From: CAWGXG01 sp963826505
Lineage (GTDB): Bacteria > Chloroflexota > Anaerolineae > Aggregatilineales > Aggregatilineaceae
Direction: 5' to 3'
Assembly (NCBI GenBank): GCA_963826505.1
Contig: CAWGXG010000008.1
Location: 1 to 64,000, forward strand
Length of the DNA: 64,000 nt
The translations under genes and the position numbers were made by a program. This document shows, one piece after another, positions 1-8,142 of the stretch (position 1 is the stretch's first letter; every line of letters begins with the position of its first letter). Under the pieces are notes generated by a model, which was not told the DNA's origin, searched no databases, and was given only the letters and a program-made list of their open reading frames with translations.

Positions 1-2
1 TA

Positions 3-398
3 TGTGGCGCGTTGGCGCGTTTACGTATTGCTGGCCAGCAAGAACGGGCCATGCACGCGCAGTTCCCGGCGCTGACCGTGCATTACCGCGCTGCCGATTT
101 TACGCAGCCGCTCGATCTGCCGCCGCTGGACGGGATCGTGATGGCGAATGCGCTGCACTTCATCCGCGACAAGCTGCCCGTCCTGCGGCTGATCCGGGAT
201 TATCTCGCCCCTGGCGGGCGGCTGATCCTGGTCGAGTACGATACGGACCGGGGCAACCGCTGGGTGCCGTACCCGCTGTCCTACCCGAAATGGGAAGCGC
301 TGGCCGCACAAGCCGGTTTTCGCCGCACCACACAGATCGCCACGCGCGCGAGCAGCTTCCTGGGACGTTTCTACGCGGCGCTGAGCTGGCGCGAATGA
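3..398 (+). CDS. SAM-dependent methyltransferase, C-terminal part
   Basis: The reading frame is already open at the window edge, so the N-terminus with the SAM-binding glycine motif is missing. What remains (about 131 residues) has the later elements of a class I methyltransferase: an acidic strand followed by a DGIVMANALHF segment (motif IV region), then a helix and the LAPGGRLILVEYD strand typical of motif VI. The end, with a WxxLAAQAGF segment, resembles the methyltransferase type 11/25 fold. The substrate cannot be told. Class is fairly sure, function is not. Confidence 0.75.
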   Translation, partial: CGALARLRIAGQQERAMHAQFPALTVHYRAADFTQPLDLPPLDGIVMANALHFIRDKLPVLRLIRDYLAPGGRLILVEYDTDRGNRWVPYPLSYPKWEALAAQAGFRRTTQIATRASSFLGRFYAALSWRE

Positions 399-460
399 GC
401 AGTGGCCAATCGGCGCGGGATAAACTAATCTCTACGTAAATAGAGAGATTGGGAAACGCC

Positions 461-832
461 GTGGATGCCAAAATCGCACATGCCTTGAAACACGACCGCG
501 TCATCGAGATCACGGCCATCGGGCGCAAAAGCGGCCAGCGCCGCCGGGTCCGCGTGTGGTCGTATCGCTCCGGCGGGAAAGTCTACCTGTCCGGATTACC
601 GGGCCCGCGCGAGCTGGTACGCGAAGATCTGGTGGCGCACCCGGATTTCATGTTTCACCTCGTCGGCAGCACGACCGCCAGCCTGCGCGCCCACGCCGTC
701 CCGATCACGGACGAGGCCGCGCGCCGCGAGATCATGGGCGAATTTCTGATCGCTATGAACCGCATCAGCGATCTGGATGCGTGGGTGAAAGGCAGTCCCC
801 TGATCGAAGTCCAGTTTACGGACCTGGAATAG
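461..832 (+). CDS. deazaflavin (F420)-dependent nitroreductase-like protein
   Basis: A short protein of about 123 residues. The segment ITAIGRKSGQRRRVRVW followed by a strand and a glycine-rich turn resembles the split-barrel nitroreductase/quinone reductase family (DUF385, Ddn-like), whose members bind F420 or related cofactors. I chose the GTG at 461; an in-frame TTG at 449 would add four residues, and neither has a strong ribosome site. It lies 63 bases after the methyltransferase end on the same strand. An F420:NADP reductase-like gene lies at 9959-10582, which fits an F420-using host. Substrate unknown. Confidence 0.6.
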   Translation: MDAKIAHALKHDRVIEITAIGRKSGQRRRVRVWSYRSGGKVYLSGLPGPRELVREDLVAHPDFMFHLVGSTTASLRAHAVPITDEAARREIMGEFLIAMNRISDLDAWVKGSPLIEVQFTDLE

Positions 833-837
833 AAAAG

Positions 838-920
838 TGGGACACAGATCAACACAGATCAACACAGATTAGGAAAAGCAGAAAATGGGACGCCGATTCA
901 CGCGGATAAGCGCGGATTAA
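838..920. repeat. CACAGATCAA tandem repeat and GCGGAT-type repeat
   Basis: Three head-to-tail copies of CACAGATCAA-like units (843-870) are followed by a purine-rich spacer and a segment with paired GCGGATAAG/GCGGATTAA units. A very similar CACAGAT triplet occurs at 15881-15911. Both lie at the ends of genes. No function can be assigned. Confidence 0.6.
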
Positions 921-932
921 AAAGGCGCCCTA

Positions 933-2293
933 GTACAGCGTAGCGAAAGTAGCTAACCAGGGTAGGGGTGGGTAAACTGGGACAAGTGCCGTCCAAAAAA
1001 CGCGAGAAAACCCGATGCCTCTACCAGCAGCAAAAACCATCGAAGTCAGCCCGCAAGAACGAGCGATCTTGGAACATATCGTCCGACAAACGAGCAATCC
1101 GCAATGGTTAGCGACACGGGCCAAGCTCATTTTAAGGGCGGCCGAAGGACAAAGCAATCGCCGGATGGCCGCCGAGATGAACCTGACCCGCAACACGGTG
1201 CGGTTATGGCGAGCGAGGTGGCAAGCCGCGGCCGAGCAACGGGCGGCAGTCGCGGCCCACGAGGAAACTGCGCCCACGTTGAGGGACGTGATCGAAGATA
1301 CGCTGCACGATGGGTATCGCAGCGGTGCGCCGGCGACCTTCACCGCGGAACAAATCGTCCAGATCGTGGCGATCAGTTGTGAAGCACCACAGGCGAGCGG
1401 CGTCCCGGTCAGTCATTGGACACCCAAAGAAGTGGCGGCGGAAGCGATCCGACGCGGGATCGTCGCCACCATTTCCGAGCGGCAGGTCGGGCGTTTTTTA
1501 AAACGAGGCGGACCTTAAGCCCCACTTGAGCCGCTATTGGCTGAATACCACCGAGAAAGATCCGGTCGTGTTTCAGCAGCAGAGTGAAACGGTGTGTGCG
1601 GTGTATGCTACCGCGTCAGCAAACTATCAGGCGGGAGAACACACGGTGAGTACCGATGAGATGACGGGGATACAAGCGTTGGAACGCGCCCACCCCACCC
1701 AGCCAATGCAGCCCGGTCAGGTGGAACGGCGTGAATTCGAGTATGTTCGCCATGGAACCCTCAGCCTCATCGCCAATTTTGAGGTGGCCGTGGGACAAAT
1801 CATCGTACCGTCGCTGGGTCCAACCCGCACCGAAGTGGATTTCGCCCGGCACATCGCTCAAACGATCGCGACCGACCCCGACGCCCGGTGGACCTTTGTC
1901 CTCGACCAGTTGAACACCCATCAGTCTGAAAGTCTGGTCCGTCTGGTCGCCAACCGCTGTCACCTTTCCGATGAATTGGGCATCAAGGACAAATCTGGCA
2001 TTCTCAAATCCATGCCTTCGCGCGCGGCGTTTTTGAGTGACCCGGCTCACCACATTCGCTTTGTGTACACGCCCAAGCATAGTTCCTGGCTCAATCAAAT
2101 CGAAATCTGGTTCAGTATCCTGATGCGCCGCCTGCTCAAACGCGCCAGCTTTACCTCCACCGAGGACTTGCGTCAGCGTATCCTGGCCTTCATCGACTTT
2201 TTCAACCGTACCGCCAAACCCTTCAAGTGGACTTATACCGGTCGTCCACTCAAGGTTTAGCCGGCCTGGTCAATTGTTTCTGCCGAGGTGTAC
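933..2293 (+). mobile_element. IS630-family insertion sequence
   Basis: A 1361-bp element flanked by TA dinucleotides (931-932 and 2294-2295), the target duplication of IS630/Tc1-mariner elements. The left end starts GTACAGCG and the right end, read inward, starts GTACACCTC. Both share an AAA patch and an ACCAGG further in, so the inverted repeats are imperfect but recognisable. The element carries one transposase in two frames. Confidence 0.8.
1015..2260 (+). pseudogene. IS630 transposase, two frames
   Basis: The first frame (1015-1518) holds the helix-turn-helix part that binds the element ends, with an NRRMAAEMNLTRNTVRLWRARW core. The second (from about 1502 to 2260) holds the DDE nuclease: STDEMTGIQALER, TFVLDQLNTHQS and HSSWLNQIEIWF carry the three acidic positions. 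The frames join at TTTTTTAAAACGAG near 1494-1507. A one-base change in that run restores the family motif FLxEADLKPH followed by SRYWLN. The shift needed is +1, not the -1 used in programmed frameshifting by some IS630 members, so an indel or sequence error is more likely. The product would be about 415 residues. Confidence 0.85.
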
Positions 2294-2407
2294 TAGCCGT
2301 TTGTCCAGGTCTTCCCCCGTTTTGACAGGTCAAACACTCCCCACAGGGGCGATCCTGCGCCGCCTGAATTGGTTTATCCTGAGCATATAGAAAAAGGAGA
2401 ACCTGAT

Positions 2408-3304
2408 ATGGCAAACGTACTGCAATCGCTCTCAGATGATATGGTCGCGGCGGTCGAGACTGCCGGACAAAGCATTGTGCGCGTGGAGGGACGGCGGCGC
2501 ATGTCCGCCAGCGGGATCGTGTGGTCGGCGGACGGTGTGATCGTCACCGCGCACCACGTCGTCACGCGCGACGAAAACCTCAAAATCGGGCTGCCCAACG
2601 GAGACGAGACGACGGCGACGGTCGCCGGACGCGATCCGAGCACCGATCTGGTCGTGCTGCGCGCGCAGGCCAGCGGCTTGAGCGTGCCCCAGTGGGTCGA
2701 ATCGGACGCGCTGCGCGTCGGCCAGTTGGTGCTGGCGCTGGGACGTCCGGGCCACACCGTCCAGGCGACGCTGGGCGTCGTGAGCGCGGTGGGCGGAAGC
2801 TGGCGCACCGGCGCGGGCGGCCAAATCGACCGCTACCTGCAAACGGACGTCGTGATGTATCCCGGTTTTTCCGGCGGGCCGCTGGTCGGCGCGTCGGGGG
2901 CAGTGCTGGGGCTGAACACCTCCGCGCTGCTGCAAGGCGTCAGCGTTGCGATCCCGACCGACACGCTGAAGAACGTGGTCGCCACCCTGCTTGAGCATGG
3001 GCACGTCCGCCGGGGTTATCTGGGCGTGGGCGCGCAGCCCGTCCGCCTGCCGGACCCGCTCGCGCAGGAACTCGACCAGGAAACCGGCTTGCTGCTGGTC
3101 AGCGTGGAAACGGACAGTCCCGCCGCGACAAGTGGACTGGTGATGGGCGACACCATCGTGACGTTTGACGGCCAAGCCGTGCGCCACATGGACGACCTGC
3201 AAGCCCTGCTCAGCGGCGACCGGGTCGGGAAAGCGTTCCCGATGCGCATCGTGCGCGGCGGTGAGCTGCGCGAGATCAAGGTCACGGTCGGCGCGCGGGA
3301 GTAG
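2408..3304 (+). CDS. trypsin-like serine protease with PDZ domain (HtrA/DegP-like)
   Basis: A 298-residue serine protease. The catalytic triad is visible as His50 (VTAHHVV), Asp80 (PSTDLVVL) and Ser155 (GFSGGPLV). A PDZ domain fills about residues 205-295, with a GYLGVGAQPV start and SPAATSGLVMGDTIVTFDG. Such proteases degrade or check misfolded proteins. Unlike periplasmic DegP it lacks a signal peptide or membrane anchor, so it may act in the cytoplasm. The start at 2408 has AAGGAGA eight bases upstream; an open frame from 2369 is not needed. A second, PDZ-less protease of the same fold lies at 10639-11256. Confidence 0.9.
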   Translation: MANVLQSLSDDMVAAVETAGQSIVRVEGRRRMSASGIVWSADGVIVTAHHVVTRDENLKIGLPNGDETTATVAGRDPSTDLVVLRAQASGLSVPQWVESDALRVGQLVLALGRPGHTVQATLGVVSAVGGSWRTGAGGQIDRYLQTDVVMYPGFSGGPLVGASGAVLGLNTSALLQGVSVAIPTDTLKNVVATLLEHGHVRRGYLGVGAQPVRLPDPLAQELDQETGLLLVSVETDSPAATSGLVMGDTIVTFDGQAVRHMDDLQALLSGDRVGKAFPMRIVRGGELREIKVTVGARE

Positions 3305-3345
3305 AGTTAGCCCCACCCTCGCTCAGAACGCGGCTGGCGTGTTTT

Positions 3346-3376
3346 TGTAGGGGCGTATAATTATGCGCCCCTACGA
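3346..3376. repeat. GTAGGGGCG...CGCCCCTAC palindrome
   Basis: A near-perfect 28-bp palindrome beginning GTAGGGGCG and ending CGCCCCTAC, with an AT centre, just downstream of the protease gene. Relatives occur near 19427-19473 and 38073-38093, and a similar core lies inside the 149-bp elements. It could act as a bidirectional transcription stop, but it lacks a T-run. Confidence 0.55.
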
Positions 3377-3378
3377 GC

Positions 3379-3640
3379 CTCACCCCCTAAATCCCCCTCT
3401 CCAACCACGTTTTGGCGACACGACACTTTTGAGGTGATCGGTTTGAATCGCAATTTCCGTAGGGGCAACCCTTGGGTTGCCCAATTTGGGCAGGGCAAGC
3501 CCTGCCCCTACGTTTTCCCCGCAAACAAACCTTAAGATCAAAAACTGTCGTCCTCCCAGAACCACGTTAGAGAGGGGGACTTGCCCGAATCGCGTTGGTC
3601 TTCCCCTCGCCACCGGGTGGAGAGGGGGCCAGGGGGATAG
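3379..3640. repeat. CCTCTCC/GGAGAGG hairpin repeats, first split by a 149-bp element
   Basis: This 379-base gap between genes holds hairpin repeats of the family found throughout the window. The first has arms CCCTCTCC and AGAGAGGGG and is split in its loop by the element at 3411-3559. A second hairpin with a CACCGGGTG loop sits at about 3604-3625. No gene is visible. Confidence 0.75.
3411..3559. mobile_element. 149-bp MITE-like element, copy 1
   Basis: The element is bounded by perfect 8-bp direct repeats AACCACGT (3403-3410 and 3560-3567). The ends form an imperfect inverted repeat of about 22 bp: left TTTGGCGACACGACACTTTT, right read inward CTGGGAGGACGACAGTTTTT. The middle holds two nested hairpins built of GTAGGGGCAACCC/GGGTTGCCC and GGGCAGGG/CCCTGCCCCTAC. 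There is no coding capacity. Copies of identical length are at 48927-49075 and 53343-53491. Confidence 0.85.
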
Positions 3641-3683
3641 GGGTAAACGAGGCACATTACCGCAAGCACAGGCGATTCTCACA

Positions 3684-4949
3684 TCACCCCGCCCAAAAAT
3701 CGTAGCTGAACATGATGGCGAAGACGCCCATCAACAGGACGCTGGCGAGGGTCCAGGCGCGGTCGAACGACTCGTACCGTCCCCACCGCCCCAGGAGCAA
3801 GAAAATCGACGGGGGCGGCCAGCACGTAACGCTGCATCCCCTGCGCGGATCCGCTGGTCAGCGAAAAGGCGATGACCGCCAGGCTGTACAGCGACAGCGC
3901 GGGTCTGCGCCGCAGCATCAGCACGCACGCGGCCAGCCCGAAGCCAATCGCGCCGAATTCGACCAGATAATAGGCGCGCATCTGGAGGTTATCGCCCCAC
4001 ATGGCGTCCCACATCCGTTTCCACTCGTGCCACGATTGATCGACCGGCAGCAGGCCCCGGCTGAACCAGCGCGATTCGACGACGTGAAACGACTCCCCTA
4101 ACAGCGCGTTCCAGATCAGGTAAGCGAACACCGGGCTGATGACCAGCAGCAGCTTGCCCACCTCGATCCAGGCGTGATCCCGCCACAGGCGATCCAGGCC
4201 GCCGCCGCGCCACCAGTACCAGGCCATCGGCAGCAGCAGCAAGCCGCCCGCTGCGCGCGTCCAGGTTGCACACACCGCCAGGATCGCGGCCACGATCCAC
4301 TGTTGACGGGGGGCGAGCGCCAGCGCGCCGAACGACAGGCCGAGAAACAGCCCCTCGGTGTAGACCTCCGCTAAAAACATACCGGCGGGCCAGATGGCGA
4401 GATAGAACGCGGCGCGTCTACCGTCCGCTTCGCCCGCGCCGTCGCCAGCCAGATCGGCTAACGCCAGCATGGCGGCCAGCGTCCCCAACAGGGACACGAG
4501 CACCCCGGCCAGGGTCGCCGTTGCGATGTCGTCAAGCCCGAAGATGCGCAGCGGCACCATCACCACACGTATAACATAAGGATAGAACGGAAAAAAGGCG
4601 TGATTGAACGTGATCCAGTGCGGATTTGCGCCTTCAGCCCAACGCGCTGATTGCGCCCCCAAGCGAAGTCGGGCGGAATAGCCCGCATAGCCGGGTCGTC
4701 GTAGCCGCCAATCGCAATCGAGAGATAATATTCCGAATCCCACGACACATGCTGGTTCAGAAACGGTTCCAGCAAATAAGGTTTGTCATTCTGGCTGTTG
4801 AAGGCGGTTTCGGTGGGCGTCCAGAATAACGCGTAGTCAGGGCGCTTTGGCTCGAACCGCGCCCGGACGTAAAACTGATAGCCGACCATGATCAGCGCCC
4901 AGGCCAGCCAGATCAGAAGAATCGTGCGGTGCTTCGCTGCAAACTTCAT
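3684..4949 (-). pseudogene. PIG-V-like membrane glycosyltransferase, two frameshifts
   Basis: A polytopic membrane protein. The N-terminal frame (4949 to about 4645) has one membrane helix and a WDSEYYLSIAIGGYDD motif, the hallmark of PIG-V-type mannosyltransferases that use lipid-linked sugar donors. The next frame continues with HWITFNHAFFPFYPYVIRVV, the second family motif, and several membrane helices. A further one-base shift near 3800 restores a natural end (LLLGRWGRYESF, then helix, then FSYDFWAG) stopping at 3684. Two single-base shifts in an otherwise well-kept protein suggest sequence error or very recent loss. It stands alone, facing away from the next plus-strand unit. Confidence 0.7.
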
Positions 4950-5053
4950 CGACTCCCCTCAAGGTGATGATGGTATCGCCATAAATATATACTCCGAACG
5001 GCGAGAATCGTCATTGCCATTCGACTGATCGGCGCAGACAGGCCGCCGGTATA

Positions 5054-5082
5054 TTGTGTTTTTACAAAATTCATGATAGGAT
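5054..5082 (+). promoter_or_regulatory. sigma70-type promoter for the small RNA
   Basis: TTGTGT (5054-5059) and TAGGAT (5077-5082) are separated by 17 bases, placing the expected start of transcription at about 5089-5091, a few bases before the closing stem of the predicted RNA. Confidence 0.5.
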
Positions 5083-5088
5083 GAAATT

Positions 5089-5276
5089 GAGCTCCAGGCG
5101 AGACAGTAAGCGTTTCTTAAAAGTCAAATCAAAACATCTACACGAGTGGCGTACACTTGTTAGATCAAGCAGTAAAAAGATTTGATGAAAGCCGTAAGAA
5201 ACAAAAAAATGTCTCGCCTGATACCTTTTATTAGGGGTATGATCATCTCTCAACCGGGCAGCGCCGCCCGGTTTTT
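5089..5276 (+). ncRNA. candidate small RNA with a rod-like fold, possibly 6S-like
   Basis: The segment folds into one long, interrupted hairpin: 5096-5105 pairs perfectly with 5210-5219 (AGGCGAGACA), 5112-5119 with 5195-5202 (GTTTCTTA), 5124-5130 with 5179-5185, 5136-5140 with 5161-5165, and an apical stem pairs 5142-5148 with 5154-5160. It is preceded by a promoter-like pair and followed by an intrinsic terminator, giving a transcript of about 188 nt. Length and closed-rod shape recall 6S RNA, the RNA polymerase decoy, but the central bubble is small, so that identity is only a guess. A 60-codon open frame on the other strand here looks fortuitous. It might instead be a leader of the TIR gene. 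Confidence 0.5.
5253..5276 (+). terminator. intrinsic terminator
   Basis: A 7-bp stem ACCGGGC/GCCCGGT with a six-base loop is followed at once by TTTTT. It ends the candidate small RNA and isolates it from the TIR gene that starts 90 bases later. Confidence 0.85.
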
Positions 5277-5308
5277 GCGTCTGACGGAGTCCTCAAATTC
5301 TACCGAAT

Positions 5309-5345
5309 GATTGTACAATCGAATGAAGACGCCGTTATTGTACAA
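5309..5345 (+). promoter_or_regulatory. paired TTGTACAA operator
   Basis: A perfect 12-bp palindrome GATTGTACAATC (5309-5320) and a second TTGTACAA (5338-5345) lie 27 bases apart, just upstream of the TIR gene. Two equal palindromes in a promoter region suggest cooperative binding by a dimeric regulator. No regulator gene adjoins it, so the partner is unknown. Confidence 0.5.
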
Positions 5346-5365
5346 CCCCATTCGGAGTTTGAGCG

Positions 5366-6373
5366 ATGAAAATTTTCGTCAGCTACAGCAGCCAGAACCG
5401 CCCCGCCGTCAAATCGCTGGTGGCCGATCTGGTCAGCCTGGAGCATGAAGTCTGGTTCGACCAGGAATTATCCGGCGGGCAGGTCTGGTGGGATACGATC
5501 CTCGACCAGATGCGCGCCTGCGACCTGTTCATCCTCGCGCTGACCGCCCAGGCCATGAAGTCCGAGCCGTGCCGGTTGGAATACACCTACGCCTACGAGC
5601 TGAACAAGCCGATCCTCCCCGTTCTGCTGACCAACGACGTGAATATCGCGCTGCTGCCGGTGATCTTGCAGGAACGGCAGTTCGTGAATTACATCAACCA
5701 GGACAAAGCGGCGCTGCTGGCGCTGAACAACGCCATCCGCAGCACGCCACCCGCGCCCGCCCTGCCTGATCCGCTGCCGGATGCGCCGGGTATCCCGATC
5801 TCACCGCTGGCCGCGCTGCAAGCCGAGATCGACGAGCCGAGCCTGACCTACGAGTTACAGATCGCGCTCTTCCACCGCATCAAGGATTACGTCGACGATC
5901 CGCAGTATCACCACGACGCGCTGATCTTGATGAAAGAACTCGAACAGCACCCCGCGCTGCTGGCGGCGGTCTTCAAGGAGATCAACGCGTACCTGTCCGA
6001 CCTTGAACCGGGCCGCGCGCCGTTGAACGAGACGCCCGCGCAGACGGATGACGCGCCGCCGCCGGAACAACCGCCGACCGCCTTAGCCGCCTATATCCGC
6101 GTGCGCCGCCCGGATGGCTGGAACGCCAAACTCCGCGATTACCAGATTTGGGTTGACGATCAGAAACACGGCGGCGTGGGTAACGATCAAGAGATCGTGA
6201 TCGAGGTTGCGCCGGGCCGACATCACATCGAAGCCAAGATCGATTGGCTGACCAGCGAGCCCCAGTTCGTCACGCTGAAGGCTGGTGAGAAGGTCACCTT
6301 TTTATGTGAGTATGGGCTTGGCGGATTAGCGGCCATCAAAGGCGGTCTTATCAAGCTGACCCGCCTGGATTGA
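5366..6373 (+). CDS. TIR-domain protein
   Basis: A 335-residue protein. Residues 1-130 form a TIR domain: MKIFVSYSSQN start, a WFDQELSGGQVWWDTI segment and SEPCRLEYTYA, where Glu72 is at the place of the catalytic glutamate of NAD-cleaving TIRs. The middle is proline-rich with a helical segment at about 155-205. The C-terminal part (about 240-335) has a YIRVRRPDG start and a beta-rich look, like small sensor or adhesion domains. In bacteria TIR proteins often act in phage defence by destroying NAD, but many are of unknown role. It sits just before a broken mrr restriction gene, and the paired palindromes upstream suggest regulated expression. Confidence 0.8.
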   Translation: MKIFVSYSSQNRPAVKSLVADLVSLEHEVWFDQELSGGQVWWDTILDQMRACDLFILALTAQAMKSEPCRLEYTYAYELNKPILPVLLTNDVNIALLPVILQERQFVNYINQDKAALLALNNAIRSTPPAPALPDPLPDAPGIPISPLAALQAEIDEPSLTYELQIALFHRIKDYVDDPQYHHDALILMKELEQHPALLAAVFKEINAYLSDLEPGRAPLNETPAQTDDAPPPEQPPTALAAYIRVRRPDGWNAKLRDYQIWVDDQKHGGVGNDQEIVIEVAPGRHHIEAKIDWLTSEPQFVTLKAGEKVTFLCEYGLGGLAAIKGGLIKLTRLD

Positions 6374-6517
6374 GATAGCTTCTGATTTGCTTTAATAATC
6401 GGAAGGTATTTTTTTTGGGGATTTATGTGATCCCAATTTGCTTTCTTCTGGCGGTTGCACCACGAATTCAATATGATTACAGAAACCAAGTTCGGATGTT
6501 AGGAAAGGGAAACACGG

Positions 6518-6628
6518 ATGGAACAAGGAATCTCCGTTCCGACCTTTGATGCATTGATGAATCCGCTTATGCAGGCCCTCAAGAGCCTTGGCGGTTCAGG
6601 AACAATCGAAGAGATTGACAATAAGACA
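6518..6628 (+). pseudogene. mrr: Mrr restriction endonuclease, N-terminal fragment
   Basis: Thirty-seven codons from ATG 6518 read SVPTFDALMNPLMQALKSLG and then GGSGTIEEIDNKT, the start of the Mrr N-terminal winged-helix domain. The frame is cut by the IS element at 6633. Removing the element and one copy of the GTAG duplication joins it in frame with VDIAGISDEQLEVLHDP at 8143 onward. Confidence 0.85.
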
Positions 6629-6632
6629 GTAG

Positions 6633-8142
6633 TTTGACAATGTCACATTCGAAAGCTGAGTACGAATGTGGTAGAAACAACCGAATGAATTTGAGCAAAA
6701 ACAGAGAGAAGCCATCGCCCGGTGGGGCATTCCCCTGGACGAGAGCGAAGAGTTGGATCAGCGCTTGGTCCGCGTATGGAAGCTGTTCAAGCGCTGGATG
6801 CGCACGCAAACCCGCGATACGAGTGAGTATGGGCTGCACTATTTGAGCGGGTTGCTGAGAATGGACAGTCGACGGAATATGGCGCATATCGGACGCCAAA
6901 CGGGCGTAGATGAACAGAACATGCAGCATTTCATGAGCAATTCGCCGTGGCCGAGTCGCGCGGTCATCGCGGGCGTCCAGGAGGAACTCAAACAGTGGGG
7001 TGAGTTGAGTGAGGGGGCCATGTTGCTGCTGGATGAAAGCGCCGATGACAAAGCCGGTGACTACAGTGTCGGCGCGGGGCGACAATACAACGGTCGCCGG
7101 GGCAAAGTCGATAATTGCCAGGTGGGGGTCTTCCTGTCGCTGGCCAAAGGCACCTTTTGGACCTGGGTAGACGGAGAAGTGTTTCTGCCGGAGCACTGGT
7201 TTGACAACGATCATGCCGACCACCGTCGCCGAGCAGGGATCCCCTCGGGACGCACCTTCATGACCAAAATTGAGTTGGGCTGGCAGATGATCCAGCGGGT
7301 GCGCGCCCAAGGCGTGCCGTTTGAAGCGGTGGCGTGTGACACACTCTACGGACAGAGTAGCTGGCTGCGTGATACCCTGGACCAAGAACACATCGAATAC
7401 TATGCCGATGTACCTGCGCATAGTCGGGTCTATCTGAGCGAACCCCAACAGGGCATCCCGCAAAATAAGCGCGGCAAAAAAGCACAGCAGGCACGGGTGC
7501 TGTCGCCCAAGGCGTATCGCGTCGACCAGTTGCGTCACCCTGTCGACACGTGCTGGCAAACAGTCGAAGTCCGGACCAGCGAACGCGGCTTTGTCCGGCA
7601 TGAGTTCGCCGTGCATCGGGTCTGGACGGTCCGTGATGACTTGCAGATACGTGAAGAACTGTTGATCATCCGCCGTGAGGGTAAAAAGTGTACCTACACC
7701 CTGAGCAATGCCCCCAGCCAAACGCCGCTTGAAGTGCTGGCGCGCCGTAAATCGCAACGCTTCTTCATCGAACGCAGCAACCAGGATGCCAAATCTGAAC
7801 TCGGCTGGGATGAATTCCAAGCCACTAAACTGCTGGCATGGGAACACCAACTCGCCATGACGATCCTGGCGGCCTGGTTCATTGCCGAAATCAAGCTCGA
7901 CTGGGCTGCCGACCATGAGCGTGACCCGGCCCTGCTCGACGAGTATGACGTGACCGTCTTGCCTGCCTTGTCGGTGGCTAATGTGCGAGCGATGCTCTGC
8001 GCAGCGATGCCCTTGTCGCAGTTGTCGCCTCTGGAAGCCGCCGCCCTGGTGGTCAAACATCTTGATAATCGCACTCGTTCTCGTAAATCACGCCTGAAAA
8101 ACTACCCGTCCCGTTTGGGACCTTGAATGTGACATTGTCGAA
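6633..8142 (+). mobile_element. IS701-family insertion sequence in mrr
   Basis: A 1510-bp element with inverted repeats TTTGACAATGTCACATTC (left) and TTCGACAATGTCACATTC (right, read inward), 17 of 18 bases the same. It is flanked by direct repeats GTAG (6629-6632 and 8143-8146). A 4-bp duplication is usual for IS701. It carries one complete transposase. Confidence 0.9.
6753..8126 (+). CDS. IS701-family DDE transposase
   Basis: A 457-residue transposase. The stretch LLLDESADDKAGDYSVGAGR followed by QYNGRRGKVDNCQVGVF matches the first catalytic block of IS701 transposases. A second block holds FEAVACDTLYGQ, and the last FFIERSNQDAKSELGWDEFQ carries the catalytic glutamate. The protein appears full length. 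The start is uncertain: TTG 6753 is the first recognised start, but the frame is open back to 6675 with plausible coding sequence and no ATG or GTG. It is the only gene of the element. Confidence 0.9.
   Translation: MDQRLVRVWKLFKRWMRTQTRDTSEYGLHYLSGLLRMDSRRNMAHIGRQTGVDEQNMQHFMSNSPWPSRAVIAGVQEELKQWGELSEGAMLLLDESADDKAGDYSVGAGRQYNGRRGKVDNCQVGVFLSLAKGTFWTWVDGEVFLPEHWFDNDHADHRRRAGIPSGRTFMTKIELGWQMIQRVRAQGVPFEAVACDTLYGQSSWLRDTLDQEHIEYYADVPAHSRVYLSEPQQGIPQNKRGKKAQQARVLSPKAYRVDQLRHPVDTCWQTVEVRTSERGFVRHEFAVHRVWTVRDDLQIREELLIIRREGKKCTYTLSNAPSQTPLEVLARRKSQRFFIERSNQDAKSELGWDEFQATKLLAWEHQLAMTILAAWFIAEIKLDWAADHERDPALLDEYDVTVLPALSVANVRAMLCAAMPLSQLSPLEAAALVVKHLDNRTRSRKSRLKNYPSRLGP

Noticed and set aside
1494..1507. 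Programmed -1 frameshifting in the IS630 transposase at TTTTTTAAAA
   Set aside because: The run looks slippery, but the second frame lies +1 (or -2) from the first, so a -1 slip would not reach it. An A-run length change explains it better.
5071..5253. A 60-codon minus-strand gene in the small-RNA region
   Set aside because: No ribosome site, no recognisable protein, and it ignores the strong plus-strand promoter, stems and terminator.
6579..8060. A 493-codon open frame on the minus strand across the IS701 transposase
   Set aside because: The plus frame has all transposase motifs, and the minus frame crosses the IS end into mrr, which no real gene would do.
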